From a virus: a stretch of DNA of 38,344 nt. The position numbers and the translations under genes are program-made. The stretch spans positions 1-38,344 of the IMG/VR virus record IMGVR_UViG_3300047586_000254; one strand, given 5' to 3'. A model generated the notes under the pieces. The model was not told where the DNA came from. It made no database searches and was given only the letters and a program-made list of their open reading frames with translations. Shown one piece after another: positions 17,416-27,800 of this stretch (positions are counted from its first letter, which is position 1; each line of letters opens with the position of its first letter).

Positions 17416-17513
17416 TTCGGCCGCCGGCATGCGTAGACGATGATGGCCACGCCGACGACCGCTGCTTCCCAGCACAGGACGCCGAGGACCACCCACTCCA
17501 GGACCGTGCTCAT
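17412..17513 (-). CDS. 33-residue single-membrane-segment peptide
   Basis: A tiny gene of 33 codons between HNH and methyltransferase genes, joined to both by four-base ATGA overlaps, which strongly supports translation. The peptide MSTVLEWVVLGVLCWEAAVV, with more hydrophobic residues and a basic end (YACRRPK), is one membrane-spanning segment with the C-terminus probably in the cytoplasm. Function is unknown. Small membrane peptides in late operons are sometimes lysis or anti-host factors, but nothing here shows that. Confidence 0.7.
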   Translation of the reverse strand: MSTVLEWVVLGVLCWEAAVVGVAIIVYACRRPK

Positions 17514-17821
17514 GTGCCCTCCTTCAATGCCCGCAGGTACGCTCTTCGCGCCTGCCAGTTCTCGAACAGCGGCCGGGCGAGATCCCAGCAGCCGCATTGG
17601 ATCCACCAGTCAGGGGCCCGCTCCTCCAGGGCCCGTTCTACGCCAGGGTCAGCGTGGTGCAGCCGGTCGTGGCACCAGAGGCAGAGAGGGACGCGCGGCA
17701 GCCGGGCGTCCTCGAGCTTCGAGCGGCCGCCCATGCCCTTGTCCACCGGGAAGTGGGCGTTCTGGATGACACCCCGCCAGCCGCAGCAGAGACAGACCGT
17801 CCCGCCTTCACCGGGCGCCAT
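17510..17821 (-). CDS. HNH-type endonuclease
   Basis: A 103-residue protein from the ATG at 17,821; longer starts are implausible. It contains paired cysteines VCLCCGWRG, then NAHFPVDKGMGGRSK and LCLWCHDRLHH, the pattern of small phage HNH nucleases. These often act with terminase in DNA packaging or specific cleavage. It is three genes upstream of terminase small subunit, in the same operon. Confidence 0.8.
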   Translation of the reverse strand: MAPGEGGTVCLCCGWRGVIQNAHFPVDKGMGGRSKLEDARLPRVPLCLWCHDRLHHADPGVERALEERAPDWWIQCGCWDLARPLFENWQARRAYLRALKEGT

Positions 17822-17993
17822 GGTGGACCAGGGCCGCCTTGCTCTCCGAGACGGGCCGGAGGAAGCGCTGCGGGCGGGTCCGGGGAGGCTGGCACATGAG
17901 CAGGCGCAGGCACTCCTCGGCGCACTCCTCGGCCTCGTCGCGGCGCCCATGTTTGCGGCCGCAGATGCGGCAGGGCCATTGCGGGTTGAACAT
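17808..17993 (-). CDS. small Cys-rich hypothetical protein
   Basis: A 61-residue basic protein with a zinc-knuckle-like arrangement: C-x2-C near the N-terminus (WPCRICGRKHGRR) followed by ECAEEC. It overlaps the HNH gene start by 14 bases. Metal binding and nucleic acid contact are plausible. I do not recognise a named family. Confidence 0.6.
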   Translation of the reverse strand: MFNPQWPCRICGRKHGRRDEAEECAEECLRLLMCQPPRTRPQRFLRPVSESKAALVHHGAR

Positions 17994-17995
17994 GG

Positions 17996-18481
17996 CTACC
18001 TGCCCACGACCCAGGCCTCGACGATCCAGGTCGGATTGCCGCCCTGGGAAGGAGTGGAGGTCGCGCGCAGGCGGAACTTGTTGCCGAGAAGGGTGGGCCG
18101 GAAGACGCCGGCTGCTGCGTCGACGGAGTAGTCGGTGTCAGAGGTAGCGCCGGTCGCCCCGCCCAGGGTCGCCACCTTGGCCACGCTGCCCGCATTGCCC
18201 GCGATCTGGGCGTAGTGGCCCACGTTGGCCCACGCCTGCTGATCGGGGTCCAGGCACTCGTCCACGAACAAATCGAGCTTGTCACCGGCCACGCCGGTGG
18301 TGGTCACGCTTACCTGCACCTGCACGACGGTCTTGGCGGCGAACCCGCCGGCCGTCCCGCCGTTCGGCGTGCCGACAGCGCCGCTCGCATCCTTGTCCAC
18401 GTGCCAGCCAGCCGCGAGCTGCTCGATTAGCGGCGACGCGCTGGCCATGATGGCTCGCATGGGATCCCAGAAATCGGACAT
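17996..18481 (-). CDS. first gene of the late operon, putative structural protein
   Basis: A 161-residue protein from the ATG with AGGAGG upstream. A 22-residue extension upstream is rejected. It is rich in Val, Thr, Gly and Ala and has alternating beta pattern (TVVQVQVSVTTTGVAGDKLD, FRLRATSTPSQGGNPTWIVE), like decoration or adhesion domains. There is no signal peptide. It follows the predicted late promoter by about 165 bases. Function is unknown; a virion component is a guess. Confidence 0.65.
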   Translation of the reverse strand: MSDFWDPMRAIMASASPLIEQLAAGWHVDKDASGAVGTPNGGTAGGFAAKTVVQVQVSVTTTGVAGDKLDLFVDECLDPDQQAWANVGHYAQIAGNAGSVAKVATLGGATGATSDTDYSVDAAAGVFRPTLLGNKFRLRATSTPSQGGNPTWIVEAWVVGR

Positions 18482-18652
18482 GGCGTGGTCCTCCTGGAAG
18501 GCGGGGATGGGACGGGAAAGCCCAGGCGGGGGGCCCGGGCTGATCACTGAAGAGGGGGCAAAGAAAGAGCCGCCCGGGAAGGACGGTCTGGCTAGCGAGA
18601 TGTCACCGGTGAGCCGCCGGGCGCACCTCAGGCATCATCACATGGTGCCGCT

Positions 18653-18682
18653 ATCCTACTACGCCACCGATGGCATAGTCAA
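18653..18682 (-). promoter_or_regulatory. predicted late promoter
   Basis: On the minus strand TTGACT (18,677-18,682) and TAGGAT (18,653-18,658) are separated by 18 bases, close to a housekeeping promoter. The start would be near 18,646, ahead of the first late gene. The -35 overlaps the stop codon of the upstream regulator gene, and an operator-like palindrome fills the spacer. Confidence 0.6.
18660..18677. promoter_or_regulatory. operator-like palindrome inside the late promoter (site A)
   Basis: The sequence TACGCCACCGATGGCATA matches the consensus TACGCCAYYGATGGCATA found at two switch-region sites (33,904 and 34,165). The arms are seven bases with six pairing. Its core is identical to site D at 34,195. 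Occupancy would block polymerase between -10 and -35. Confidence 0.65.
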
Positions 18683-19146
18683 GGCCTGAAAACATGCTTG
18701 GCGCGGTGCGCGACAAACAAGAGGCCGACGGCTTCATCGAGAAATACGTCAAAGGTGGCCCGACTGATGTGATCGCTCTTGGTAGGCGTGAGCCCCGAGT
18801 AGTGTGCCGCCATTTCCCAACCCTTCGCCTCCTGGCAGGCCGCTGGCGTTCCTGTCGGACCTGGCCGGCGATAGAAGGCGTGCAACAGTCGGTGGCTCAG
18901 AGGTGCCATGACCGCCAGCCGGAACATGGCGCGGTCGATCGCCTTGTTCTGGCGCATGATGCGTTCCTGGCTGGCCTCAAGCTCGCCACCTGAGCGCGGA
19001 CCAGGTTCGGAGGGGGTCCGAGGTCCGTAGTCTCGGACTTTTGTTCCGTCATGGAAGGCAGCATATTCTTCCAGCGCCACCTGCAGGTCTTCGACGTGCC
19101 GGAAATACCTTTCCTCTCCCCACCTCGAAACTGTGTGCGCGGTCAC
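18679..19146 (-). CDS. candidate late-gene regulator
   Basis: A 155-residue protein starting at GTG, five bases after a near-perfect AAAGGAGGT ribosome site. It is mainly helical, with MRQNKAIDRAMFRLAVMAPL and LSHRLLHAFYRRPG, and ends FDVFLDEAVGLLFVAHRAKH. The 'R..FD..LD.AV.LLFVA.R' ending resembles small phage late regulators. Position directly before the late promoter and terminase side supports this. It is a prediction; activation was not shown. The gene also lies immediately downstream of the cargo cassette. Confidence 0.55.
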   Translation of the reverse strand: MTAHTVSRWGEERYFRHVEDLQVALEEYAAFHDGTKVRDYGPRTPSEPGPRSGGELEASQERIMRQNKAIDRAMFRLAVMAPLSHRLLHAFYRRPGPTGTPAACQEAKGWEMAAHYSGLTPTKSDHISRATFDVFLDEAVGLLFVAHRAKHVFRP

Positions 19147-19224
19147 ATGGACCTCCTTTGTCGATCGCGCAAGGACGTTGCCACGGCCAGAAGCAACAGT
19201 ATCAGCCCGGCGGTGGGGCGGTCT

Positions 19225-22125
19225 TCATACTTGCTTTATGGTCGGGCTCCCGTCGAGGGCGCGAACGAGTTCAGCAATCTTCTCCGCCAGCTCGGCCTTG
19301 ACGATAATCTTCAACTGCACTTGAGCAAAGCTGGCCCCATTCTCGTCTACGCAGGTTGCAAGTTGCTGAAGCAGAGAGTAGAGGGCGTCCCGTCTAGCTT
19401 CTTCAGACAGGCTGATGCCCATAAACGAGAAGAAGACTTCGGCCTCGGCTGACGTTGAGACTCCCCTGCCCCCGACAACCGGCTCAGGTCCGGGACCATC
19501 ACCCTCTCTCCCTCCATTCTCGTCTGTCCCCGAGCCGGATCCTTCGGCACTTTTGACTAGCCGCAGTCCTGGTTGCCCCACCGCGATCTCGCTGGCCTGG
19601 GTAACAGCACGATCCGCGCCATCGGCACCGGTCAGACGGAGGCCGCCAGACTTGACCGCCTCAAAGATTGCCTCTTGCAGGTCAACGTCCCCTTGGGGCA
19701 ACAGTGACATCCGCGGCGCGCTCCAGAACGAGTCCCGAATCTCGTCCAAGGGTTTCTCGTAGTCGTCAAGGCGAAGGTTGTGGACTAGCACCTTGGCGGT
19801 GAAGCCGCCAATTTCAAATGCCTTGTCAGCCTCGACTAGCGCCTTCCAGACCACGGTCCCGTCGAGCGAACTCTGGTTCTCTTGCTCCAGAGTTATCGTT
19901 CTCTCGACCCGCGGCTCTCCCTGAGCCTCCTGACCCATTCCGAGGTAGATAACGTGCTGGAAGGCCTGCTTGACTGCCCGTTCCAGCTCGCGCCGGGCAT
20001 CTGTCATCTCGTCCTTGGCCTTCTCAGCTAGCTCGGGATCTCCCTGCACTTCCCCCATCCCTGAGACCCGCCGCCACGCCAGATAGTTCACCGCGGCCTT
20101 GCGCGCGTTCTGCCGACGTTGCGTATTCACGACCGCGAAGACCGCCGAGGATGCCCACTTCACCGTAAGCTTGTCGGGGCCGAGTCCCAGCGCTGCACGA
20201 ATGGCCGCTCGCGTGTCTTGGTCGACGCCGTTTAAAAGCGAGAACTGACGAGGGTCGAGCACAACGAGGCGAGTCGTGCGGGCGTCGTCGATACCAGAGT
20301 CTGCAAGCACCTCCCGAGGCGAGCGTGTTAGGTCGGCGTTGACAAACAGTTTCGTCTTGAACGGGCCCGTCGACACAAGCCTCTCTGCTGTTCCTGCAAC
20401 CTCGCTGTCTCGGTCCTCATCGTTGATCCCGCTAGTCGCGGCGCGTACCAGCATGTTTAGTGTCTGCCGCGTCGACATGAAGAGACGAGGCGATTGCCCT
20501 CCTTTTCCTGGGTTCACCTCGGCGGAAGCCAACCCGCCGCCTTCCGCGTCTTTGATCTCGCTGATAATCCCGTCCGCGTCCGCGTAGGTGAACGAGCTAT
20601 CAGGCGCGAAAGCCGCGGCTTTCAGTTCCTGCTCGGTGGCTCCTTGACGGCCTCCGCCGCGCGGCCCCACAATGGAACACAAGAACAAACACGTGGCCGC
20701 GCGCTCCGTAGCACGTGGATTGGCGAGCGCGAACAGCGTGTTACAGTGTGCCTTATCCAGCAGCCGAGCGGAACCAGACTCATCATCCGTACCGACGATG
20801 TCAGTCGACGCTAGCTGGCGGTAGTTCGCCTGAGCCCGGACGTCTGCAATGAGACCTGACCCTATCACGGCCTCTCGGACGTTGGGCTCTGAGAGAACGA
20901 TGTCGCCAGGGCCGATCAGCAGGGGTGTCCAACCACCCTTTTGCGCACGCTCGCTCAACGCGTAAACCGTCGCGGCAAAGATGCGCATTGTGGACCTCAC
21001 CCGCTGGAATCCGGCTAGCTTCGACCACTCCTGTTCCGCGTAGTGAATCAGCTGTGGGTGGAAGGGATAGCAGCGGTCCACACTCGCCGCCCACTCGCGA
21101 GCCCACGGCATTCCCAGCGCATCGAATACCTTGGATTTCCACGGCTCAACCATGCGTTGCTCAAACAAACGCGAGGTAGCCGCCATTACTTCATTCGGGG
21201 CGCGATTCTCGAAAAGACGCCGACGTAGGATCGCGGAAAAGTCCGTGTTGTCATTGATTGTCGCGGGCTTTCCGTTGCGATTTAGTAGCTGGTCGAGTTC
21301 ACCCCGACGTGATAGTCCTTCGTCATCGAGATCCATGCTGTCCTTCTCGGACGCGATCATGACGACGACCATGGCAACGTGCGGCACGTCGTTAACAACG
21401 TCGAGAAGGGCTCGAAGGAATGCCATGTCCCTAACCGCGAGATCGTGAAGGGCCGTGTCGGAGAGCTGGCGGACGTAGTCCATGATCTCGTCGACGAGGA
21501 TGAGGACCGGTCGGCCGACCGCGATAAGTGCGTCCGCAAGCTTCGATTTGTCGGCGTAGTACGGTTGGTAGCGTTTGAAGAGCGCGACATCACCGCCAAA
21601 GAGACGCCACAGAAATCGCTCTTGCAGTGACACGGCCGGACCATCATGCTCGGGGACGCCTTTGCCCGCTGTCATGTTGTCACAAGCCAGGATGACAACC
21701 TGGGGCTGTCCTAGTTCGCCAGCAATCGCACCCCCGACCATCTTCTCGGCCTGTCCGAATGCAGCTTTGCCAATGTCGGTCGCCAAGAGGGCTTGGGGCG
21801 CGGCAGCTGCATGGTAGAGCCCGATGAGACCGTGGGACTTACCTCCCCCCATCGCCTGATCGAGTCGCCAAAGAGCGGGCGCGGCAGTGTAGGCCGCCCC
21901 TCCACCCAGCCGTACAATCACCTTCGCCATGAGGTCGATGAATTGGGGCGACGGGTGCGTGATTTCGCCATAGTATCCAGGGATCGCGTAGGGCGGTCGT
22001 TCAGCAGCAGTCCCGTAGGCGGCCTGAAAGAGGGACATCTGGACGTCGTCGATTGAGCCCGCGGACCGCACCACCTCTGCCCGGATCTTAAGGGTGTCCC
22101 ACCACGGTGTGACTGTCTGTCCCAT
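19225..22125 (-). CDS. DUF499-type P-loop ATPase of the defence-like cassette
   Basis: A 966-residue protein resembling the DUF499 family, known from defence islands beside DUF1156 methylases. Walker A is AMGGGKSH (residues about 91-98) and Walker B is ILVDE (about 209-213), followed by YVRQLSDTALHDLAVRDMAF. The segment HVAMVVVMIASEKDS looks like a sensor strand. A Gly/Glu-rich linker (GSGTDENGGREGDG) near residue 870 separates a C-terminal helical domain ending IAELVRALDG. It lies 16 bases after the methylase stop in the same direction. It may move on DNA or couple ATP hydrolysis to sensing; that is inference. The coding sequence is less GC-biased than surrounding phage genes. Confidence 0.82.
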   Translation of the reverse strand: MGQTVTPWWDTLKIRAEVVRSAGSIDDVQMSLFQAAYGTAAERPPYAIPGYYGEITHPSPQFIDLMAKVIVRLGGGAAYTAAPALWRLDQAMGGGKSHGLIGLYHAAAAPQALLATDIGKAAFGQAEKMVGGAIAGELGQPQVVILACDNMTAGKGVPEHDGPAVSLQERFLWRLFGGDVALFKRYQPYYADKSKLADALIAVGRPVLILVDEIMDYVRQLSDTALHDLAVRDMAFLRALLDVVNDVPHVAMVVVMIASEKDSMDLDDEGLSRRGELDQLLNRNGKPATINDNTDFSAILRRRLFENRAPNEVMAATSRLFEQRMVEPWKSKVFDALGMPWAREWAASVDRCYPFHPQLIHYAEQEWSKLAGFQRVRSTMRIFAATVYALSERAQKGGWTPLLIGPGDIVLSEPNVREAVIGSGLIADVRAQANYRQLASTDIVGTDDESGSARLLDKAHCNTLFALANPRATERAATCLFLCSIVGPRGGGRQGATEQELKAAAFAPDSSFTYADADGIISEIKDAEGGGLASAEVNPGKGGQSPRLFMSTRQTLNMLVRAATSGINDEDRDSEVAGTAERLVSTGPFKTKLFVNADLTRSPREVLADSGIDDARTTRLVVLDPRQFSLLNGVDQDTRAAIRAALGLGPDKLTVKWASSAVFAVVNTQRRQNARKAAVNYLAWRRVSGMGEVQGDPELAEKAKDEMTDARRELERAVKQAFQHVIYLGMGQEAQGEPRVERTITLEQENQSSLDGTVVWKALVEADKAFEIGGFTAKVLVHNLRLDDYEKPLDEIRDSFWSAPRMSLLPQGDVDLQEAIFEAVKSGGLRLTGADGADRAVTQASEIAVGQPGLRLVKSAEGSGSGTDENGGREGDGPGPEPVVGGRGVSTSAEAEVFFSFMGISLSEEARRDALYSLLQQLATCVDENGASFAQVQLKIIVKAELAEKIAELVRALDGSPTIKQV

Positions 22126-22141
22126 GACCCATCCTTCCCGC

Positions 22142-24850
22142 TCAATCGAAGAGTGATCCCTGCCCGGTTCTCATCTTCTTGTTGGGCGTCTTCCGTTTTG
22201 ACACAGCAAGTGCTTCGTCCGCCGATGCCCCGACGCCTCGTCGATTCCTCAGGAGACTGTTCCACGCAACTGCGTCAGGATCAGCTTCCGGAAGTTTTAT
22301 GGACAGGTACCGCATGGCTGCCCACAAGTAAGCGTCATCAGAATTCCGGTTCGACAAAGCTAATACGTCGCCTGCGGCATCCAGTCCTGCCGGCCACGCT
22401 TGAGCCATGGCCATCGCGACATCAATAGCTGCTGAGTTGTCGTTAATATCGCCTTTGAACTCGCGCGAGTAGGCCAAGCGAGTGCCCTTGTCTGCGTCGG
22501 CGAGGATTCCCTTGAGCCTCTCGAGGGGAAGATCGGCCGCCAGAGATTCCCAACGAGCTTCGGACTTAGGGGCGACGGATCGTCCGTACAGACGCGCCCA
22601 AGAAAGAGCGAAGCGGGTGCGGGAATCAAAGGTTTCGAGCGGAAGGTTGTCGATCTGTATGGCAGCCGCCTCGTCCACCGCACGACGGGCAACAAGAAGA
22701 TATCGCTCTGGGTCCACCGTTTCCCCCCGGTTGTCCAACACGGTGCTATATCGGCCCACGACCTCCATCGCTGGACCCGCGGAAGCCATGCGCTGATCAG
22801 TTGGGGCGAGCCCTACAGCTTCCCACGCTGGGACCCGGGCTTTGACCTCATTCCTCACCTCAGCTTCCACCAGGCTTGCTCTGCCTTCCGGACGGCAGGC
22901 GGGCGCTGGTCGGCACGACATCGTGAGGGTCGTGACGATGTTGGAGAAGCCTGCCTTACCGCCCTTCTCCGTTTTGGCCGGCCAGGACCCCGTTAGAACC
23001 AAGCCGGCGTTGGTAATTGCGCCGAGGAGCCGGTGCCAGACCTCGGGTTCCCCATGGCCGAATACAATCGTCACAACGCCGTCGGGTCGTACTACCCGCC
23101 GGCTTTCGGCGAACGCCCGCGCTATGAGACGATCGTACCTTTGCCGAGTGCGGAAATCGTCATTGCTGGTTCCGCCCTTCTTCACGATTATCTCGTCCGT
23201 CTTCTCCTGGACCCCGTGCGGGTCTGCGGTGAAGGCGAATTCGGGCATGACCGACGCCAGCGAGCGCTTCAGCCAGACGTAGAAGAGATCGGACGCATCC
23301 GTATAGTCAATCATCGCGTCGTAGGGGGGGTCCGTGACTACTGCCGCCACCGACTGATCGGGTAAGGGCACAGCAAGCGCAGTACCACGCGTGATTCTCG
23401 CTGGCACGCCCGGGCGCCTGTTCACTTGGCGTGACAACGCGGCAAGCGTGCCTTGTGCAATCGACTCCCATGTCCCGGGGCCGTCGCCCAAACCAGCTTC
23501 GAAGTAGTCGTACGAGAACGCCAGGCTCGATTCTGTCTGGAAGATATCGGAGACGCCCTGTCGGCTGATTGCCAAAACGCAGCCCCTAGTGGCTCGGCGA
23601 AGCTTGCGCGCCATGACGGCGCTCGCGTAGCCGCATAGCGCGCTCGCATAGTCTTCGGAGACGCCGGACCGAATGAGTTCTGCCCCAAGCTCCTTGATAG
23701 TCCGGGCTAGTCGAACAAAACCGAGAGTCTGCCTGGCGTTGCACATATCGCCGTAGGTGCGAGCGCCGTAGACGGTTGCCTGGACGGTCCACGTGTTGCC
23801 CTTGGGGATTTCCTCGTGGGGAACAGCCGGAAGACCCTCTTCGAACGGAGGCTCATTGGCAAGCGCGAGCTCGGCGTCCAACGCAGCTCTCGCCTCTTCT
23901 GGAGTGACCTCCCGGTACGTCTTGCCGCATCTGTCATCCAGGTCCGCAGCCAGCAGCAGCGCATCCTGACCCCTTCGCTCACTGGCTAGTCGCGTATGTA
24001 CGTCTTTTGGATGTACATGGCTGCAGAAGGGGCACACGGCGACCTTTCCCGAAGCGGAGTATCTGCTTTTTCCCGCTAGCACCCTGGTCGGCACGCCCGT
24101 AGGTTCCCCTTCTTGCACTACCACCTGCCACTCGCCGCTCTGCCTATCCGCGACAATTCCAAAGCTCTGGCCGGAGTCTCCTTTCCCGGGATTGGGAGGG
24201 CGCAACGCAAGCGAGCCCACCAAAGGAAATCTGCGACCGCACTCCTGGCAGGGCAGCGTCACCGCCCACAGGTAGCCCCACGGCTGCTTTCCGCAGACTT
24301 TTGGGTAGAAACCCTGCATTGCAGCCGAAAACCGTGCCGACACCTCATTGAGAACGTTGGTGACGTCAGCGAGAAGACGTGGCTGTAGGCTGTCGGGGGA
24401 ACGAAGCGGCAAGGCAGGTTCATTGGACCAGTCCCTCAGGGGGTAGTCTGCGAGAAGCCGTCCGGCCAAGGTCGCCACAATCGAGTAGTCGATGCCATAC
24501 GCTTCGGTCCCGTAGCGAGCAGCCTCGAGCGGGAGCATCGCTCTACCTGAGAACGGATCCAAGAGCGAAACCGTCCCCTGATACCAACGGCCAAGCTCAG
24601 TCTGTACCTCCTTCTGGGCTGAGTCGTAGTCCTTCAGCGCACGGCGTACTAGGTCCTGAAGGCGTCGCTGCTCCGATACATCGTCGGGCCACGGTAGGAG
24701 GCTTGTGATAACAGCCGCGCGCGCTTGCGCCAATGGCCGCTTAGCAAACCAGGGGAACAGCATCGCCTCGCTGTTCCCACTGCCCCACCCGGAATAGGAT
24801 GCCTCACTAACCTCGGCGCACGGAAACCAGCGCTCAATCATCCGGGTCAT
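22142..24850 (-). CDS. DUF1156-type DNA methyltransferase of the defence-like cassette
   Basis: A 902-residue protein. The N-terminus (SGNSEAMLFPWFAKRPLAQA, then RAAVITSLL) matches the DUF1156 pattern 'WWARRPLAAARA'. The AdoMet motif is LLDPFSGRAMLPLEAARYG (about residues 96-114), and the catalytic motif DPPY is at 507-510, followed by DAMIDYTDASDLFYVWLKRS. Cysteine pairs (CQECG near 190 and CPFCSHVH near 260) may bind zinc. The order is AdoMet motif first, then DPPY, with a long insertion between. The ATG overlaps the helicase stop by four bases. It probably marks self DNA by adenine or cytosine methylation. Confidence 0.88.
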   Translation of the reverse strand: MTRMIERWFPCAEVSEASYSGWGSGNSEAMLFPWFAKRPLAQARAAVITSLLPWPDDVSEQRRLQDLVRRALKDYDSAQKEVQTELGRWYQGTVSLLDPFSGRAMLPLEAARYGTEAYGIDYSIVATLAGRLLADYPLRDWSNEPALPLRSPDSLQPRLLADVTNVLNEVSARFSAAMQGFYPKVCGKQPWGYLWAVTLPCQECGRRFPLVGSLALRPPNPGKGDSGQSFGIVADRQSGEWQVVVQEGEPTGVPTRVLAGKSRYSASGKVAVCPFCSHVHPKDVHTRLASERRGQDALLLAADLDDRCGKTYREVTPEEARAALDAELALANEPPFEEGLPAVPHEEIPKGNTWTVQATVYGARTYGDMCNARQTLGFVRLARTIKELGAELIRSGVSEDYASALCGYASAVMARKLRRATRGCVLAISRQGVSDIFQTESSLAFSYDYFEAGLGDGPGTWESIAQGTLAALSRQVNRRPGVPARITRGTALAVPLPDQSVAAVVTDPPYDAMIDYTDASDLFYVWLKRSLASVMPEFAFTADPHGVQEKTDEIIVKKGGTSNDDFRTRQRYDRLIARAFAESRRVVRPDGVVTIVFGHGEPEVWHRLLGAITNAGLVLTGSWPAKTEKGGKAGFSNIVTTLTMSCRPAPACRPEGRASLVEAEVRNEVKARVPAWEAVGLAPTDQRMASAGPAMEVVGRYSTVLDNRGETVDPERYLLVARRAVDEAAAIQIDNLPLETFDSRTRFALSWARLYGRSVAPKSEARWESLAADLPLERLKGILADADKGTRLAYSREFKGDINDNSAAIDVAMAMAQAWPAGLDAAGDVLALSNRNSDDAYLWAAMRYLSIKLPEADPDAVAWNSLLRNRRGVGASADEALAVSKRKTPNKKMRTGQGSLFD

Positions 24851-27800
24851 GCTGAGTCCACCCGATCACGTGCGTCGAGAAGAGCCGAACCGGGAATAGT
24901 GAAAATCGCCTGCTGTTGAATGAGACCGGCGAAGGTTGAAACAGGATCACGGTAAACCCCGAACACGAGGCCTTGCCCCTCCCCACACCGGTCAATCACG
25001 TATAGCCAGTAGTCGCCGCGCTGCTGTGTGGCAATAAGTATTTCGTTCCCGGTCAGGCGAACCCCTGTCGAACTCGCCGATCCCCATAGGCCCTTTACTT
25101 CGATGCACCGCTGCATCTGCCCCCGCGTTGCATAGAGGTCATAGCCCCGACCTTCCGTGTGCACATCGGCGACCGCCCATCCGTCAGCTGCAAGCAAGTC
25201 GCGGACACGCTTGGTGGCAATTCGCTCGCTATCCGCCTCTGTGGGCTCGGCCGGTATCCCTTGCGCTCTGACCAGTACGTGAGCAGTCAGTCGGAGACCG
25301 CTAATAACTACGTCGGTAAGAACGCGCAGCTCGGCGAGCCTCTCGTCCACCATCCGCTGCACCCGGCTCCTGGTTTCCACGCGCCTCTCGCGCTCCGGCA
25401 CGTCTTGACTGATCCTACCGGGAAGTGCCCGCAGTTCCTTCTCGGCTTTCTGGAGCCAGGCAATCTGGGCAGCCTTCCGCTTCTCCTGATCTTCTAGAAG
25501 CAGCTGTTGGGCACGCGCCTGGGCATCGTATAGCCGAGCGGGATGCATCGGTCCCTCCGAATTCCCGCCAGACTCTGTCAGATTCGCCAACACCTCCCAC
25601 CGGACAGGCCTAGCTCCTGCCTCATCAACCCGGATGAGAGCGGTCCAGGGGGAGTGCTTCTTGCCGCCTCCCTCTGTGACTTTGGCTTCAAACGCGAACA
25701 GACCATAGTCCTGTATGGATGTTGGGTCAGCGACAGTTCCACCACGAAAGACGTCAGGAGCAAGCCGCGACTGCGCCGCCAACACGAGACTATTGAACGC
25801 CGGCTCTCCGGGGCCAATGGTGGGGACACCGGTCAAGACGGCTCCAGCAGCCAAGGCCACGGTCACCGCATTCCCGCTGGTAGCGACGACCGCTCGCCGT
25901 CTCCCTCCAAGCTCGGCGCTCAAGAGCGAGCCGTCGATAGTACTAAGCTGGTAGATCCCTTCACCGCTCGCTGTCTGGGCCAATCTAAACACATCGGCTC
26001 GGTCCAACCTCTGGAGATAGGCCTCGACGATTGCGGGGTTGATCCGCTCCAATACGTCATCCCGCAGCTGCCGTATGGCAGTAGCGACGTCAACTGCACT
26101 GGCCAGGACCGCTTCCTCTTTTCGGGCCTGCTCGGCCGCTGCTACGAGTTTGGAAGCCGTGATCATCTTTGCAGCCGACAGGGCAGCGGTCCTTTTCGCT
26201 TCGTCCTGGCCGTAGGCGTCGGCAAGAAGGGTAGCGAGCCGCTCGTCGCCGAGCCCGGTCAATTCGGCGACGAGCGAGAGGGAGTCGAACATCTTGCCTT
26301 CGAGCTGGTTGGCGGCGTCGACGAAGTTCCGAAGCAATACCGCAAGAACGTCGCCCTCTCGAGTATCTTGGGCGATAAGGTTGAACAGCTCCACGTCGCG
26401 CGTCTGCCCAACACGGTGTATGCGACCCATGCGCTGCTCAAGGCGTACAAGTGACCAGGGGATATCGTAGTTGACGAGTACTCGCGCCGCCTGCAGGTCG
26501 ATGCCCTCGTTGCCTGCGTCCGTGGACACAAAGATTTGAAAATCGTGAGACATGAATGCGGCGCGGACCTCGTCTCGAACCTGATGGGTATCGCGGCCCG
26601 AATAGCGTCTCGCGCTAAAGCCCTCGTGGACAAGGCGTTTGACAAGCCAGTCCGCGGTATCCGCATATTCTGTAAACAAGACCGCTTGCTCGGAATTTCC
26701 CGGCTTGATTCCTTGTTCTCCCAGACATTCCACGACCAGTGGTTTCCACTTCGAGACCGGGTGATCACCGCTCGTCACGAGAGGCTCCAATCGCCCAAGC
26801 AAGTCTTCTATCGCTCGTCTTTCGCGTGCGGCAGACTTGGAGCCTTCGGTGACTACGCGAGCCTCTTCTTGGGCTGACGGATCCTCGTCGTTGGGATCGG
26901 CGGCGAGCGTCGCTTCTGCTGCCGAGACGGAGCCCATGCTCGCGGAACGGCGCCTTAGTGTCTCCGCGAGGGCATACAGGGAGGAGGCAGCTCGCTTGCC
27001 GTAGACCATGCGAGCGAGTGGGGCTGCCGAGGCAGGGAAGAACTCGTCGACCATCCCCAGCGCTTCAGTGTAGAACGCGTACTCCTGCACGCTGAGCGGT
27101 ATGGTCTTGTTGGTAGCTCGTCGTCCCTTGAATAGCGGCGTCTTGCCGTCATAGTCGACGAGGTCCTCTTTCATCCGGCGTAGGAAATGGATGGGGCCGG
27201 GTTTTATCGGTCGTAGTTCCGGCTTAGGGTCGTTTCCCGGGTCTGGATAGACCGCTGGGTCGACCAAGTGCAAGAGATGCCGGAAGAGCCATTCCGATCC
27301 ACGATGCGGAGTCGCAGTCATGAGCAGTGCTAGGCGGCTGTTCTTGGCCAACAGCGAACCAACCCGGTAGAGAGTCTCAGCGGTTGGGGTCAGACGATGG
27401 GCTTCATCAAAGACGACTATGTCCCAGGCCCCACGGTCAGGACGTATCGCGTCTTGGACGGACGCGTTGTTAGCCGCCAACTCGAGCGAAATCACCCACA
27501 TATCGTGGGGGGCTACCAGACCGTGCTGCTGGACTGTCTCGTTAGTTATGCGCCTCAGCTCTCCGCCGAAGAAGCGCTCGAAGTCGGCCTTCCACTTTGA
27601 GACAAGACCGGCGGGGACCACTATGAGGGCACGATTCACGAGACCGAGCCTCTGCATCTCCCGCAAATACATTCCTGCCATGATGGTCTTGCCTGTGCCC
27701 GGCTCATCGGCGAGAAGAAACCGAAGCCGGGGCTGGGGGAGCATCGCCCCGTACACAGCGTTCGACTGGTGGGCGTAGGGCCGCAGGGGAGTCGAAGCAA

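Noticed and set aside
16360-17436. Plus-strand frame opposite the DNA methyltransferase
   Set aside because: The opposite strand has ParB-like and DPPY motifs. This one has no family pattern.
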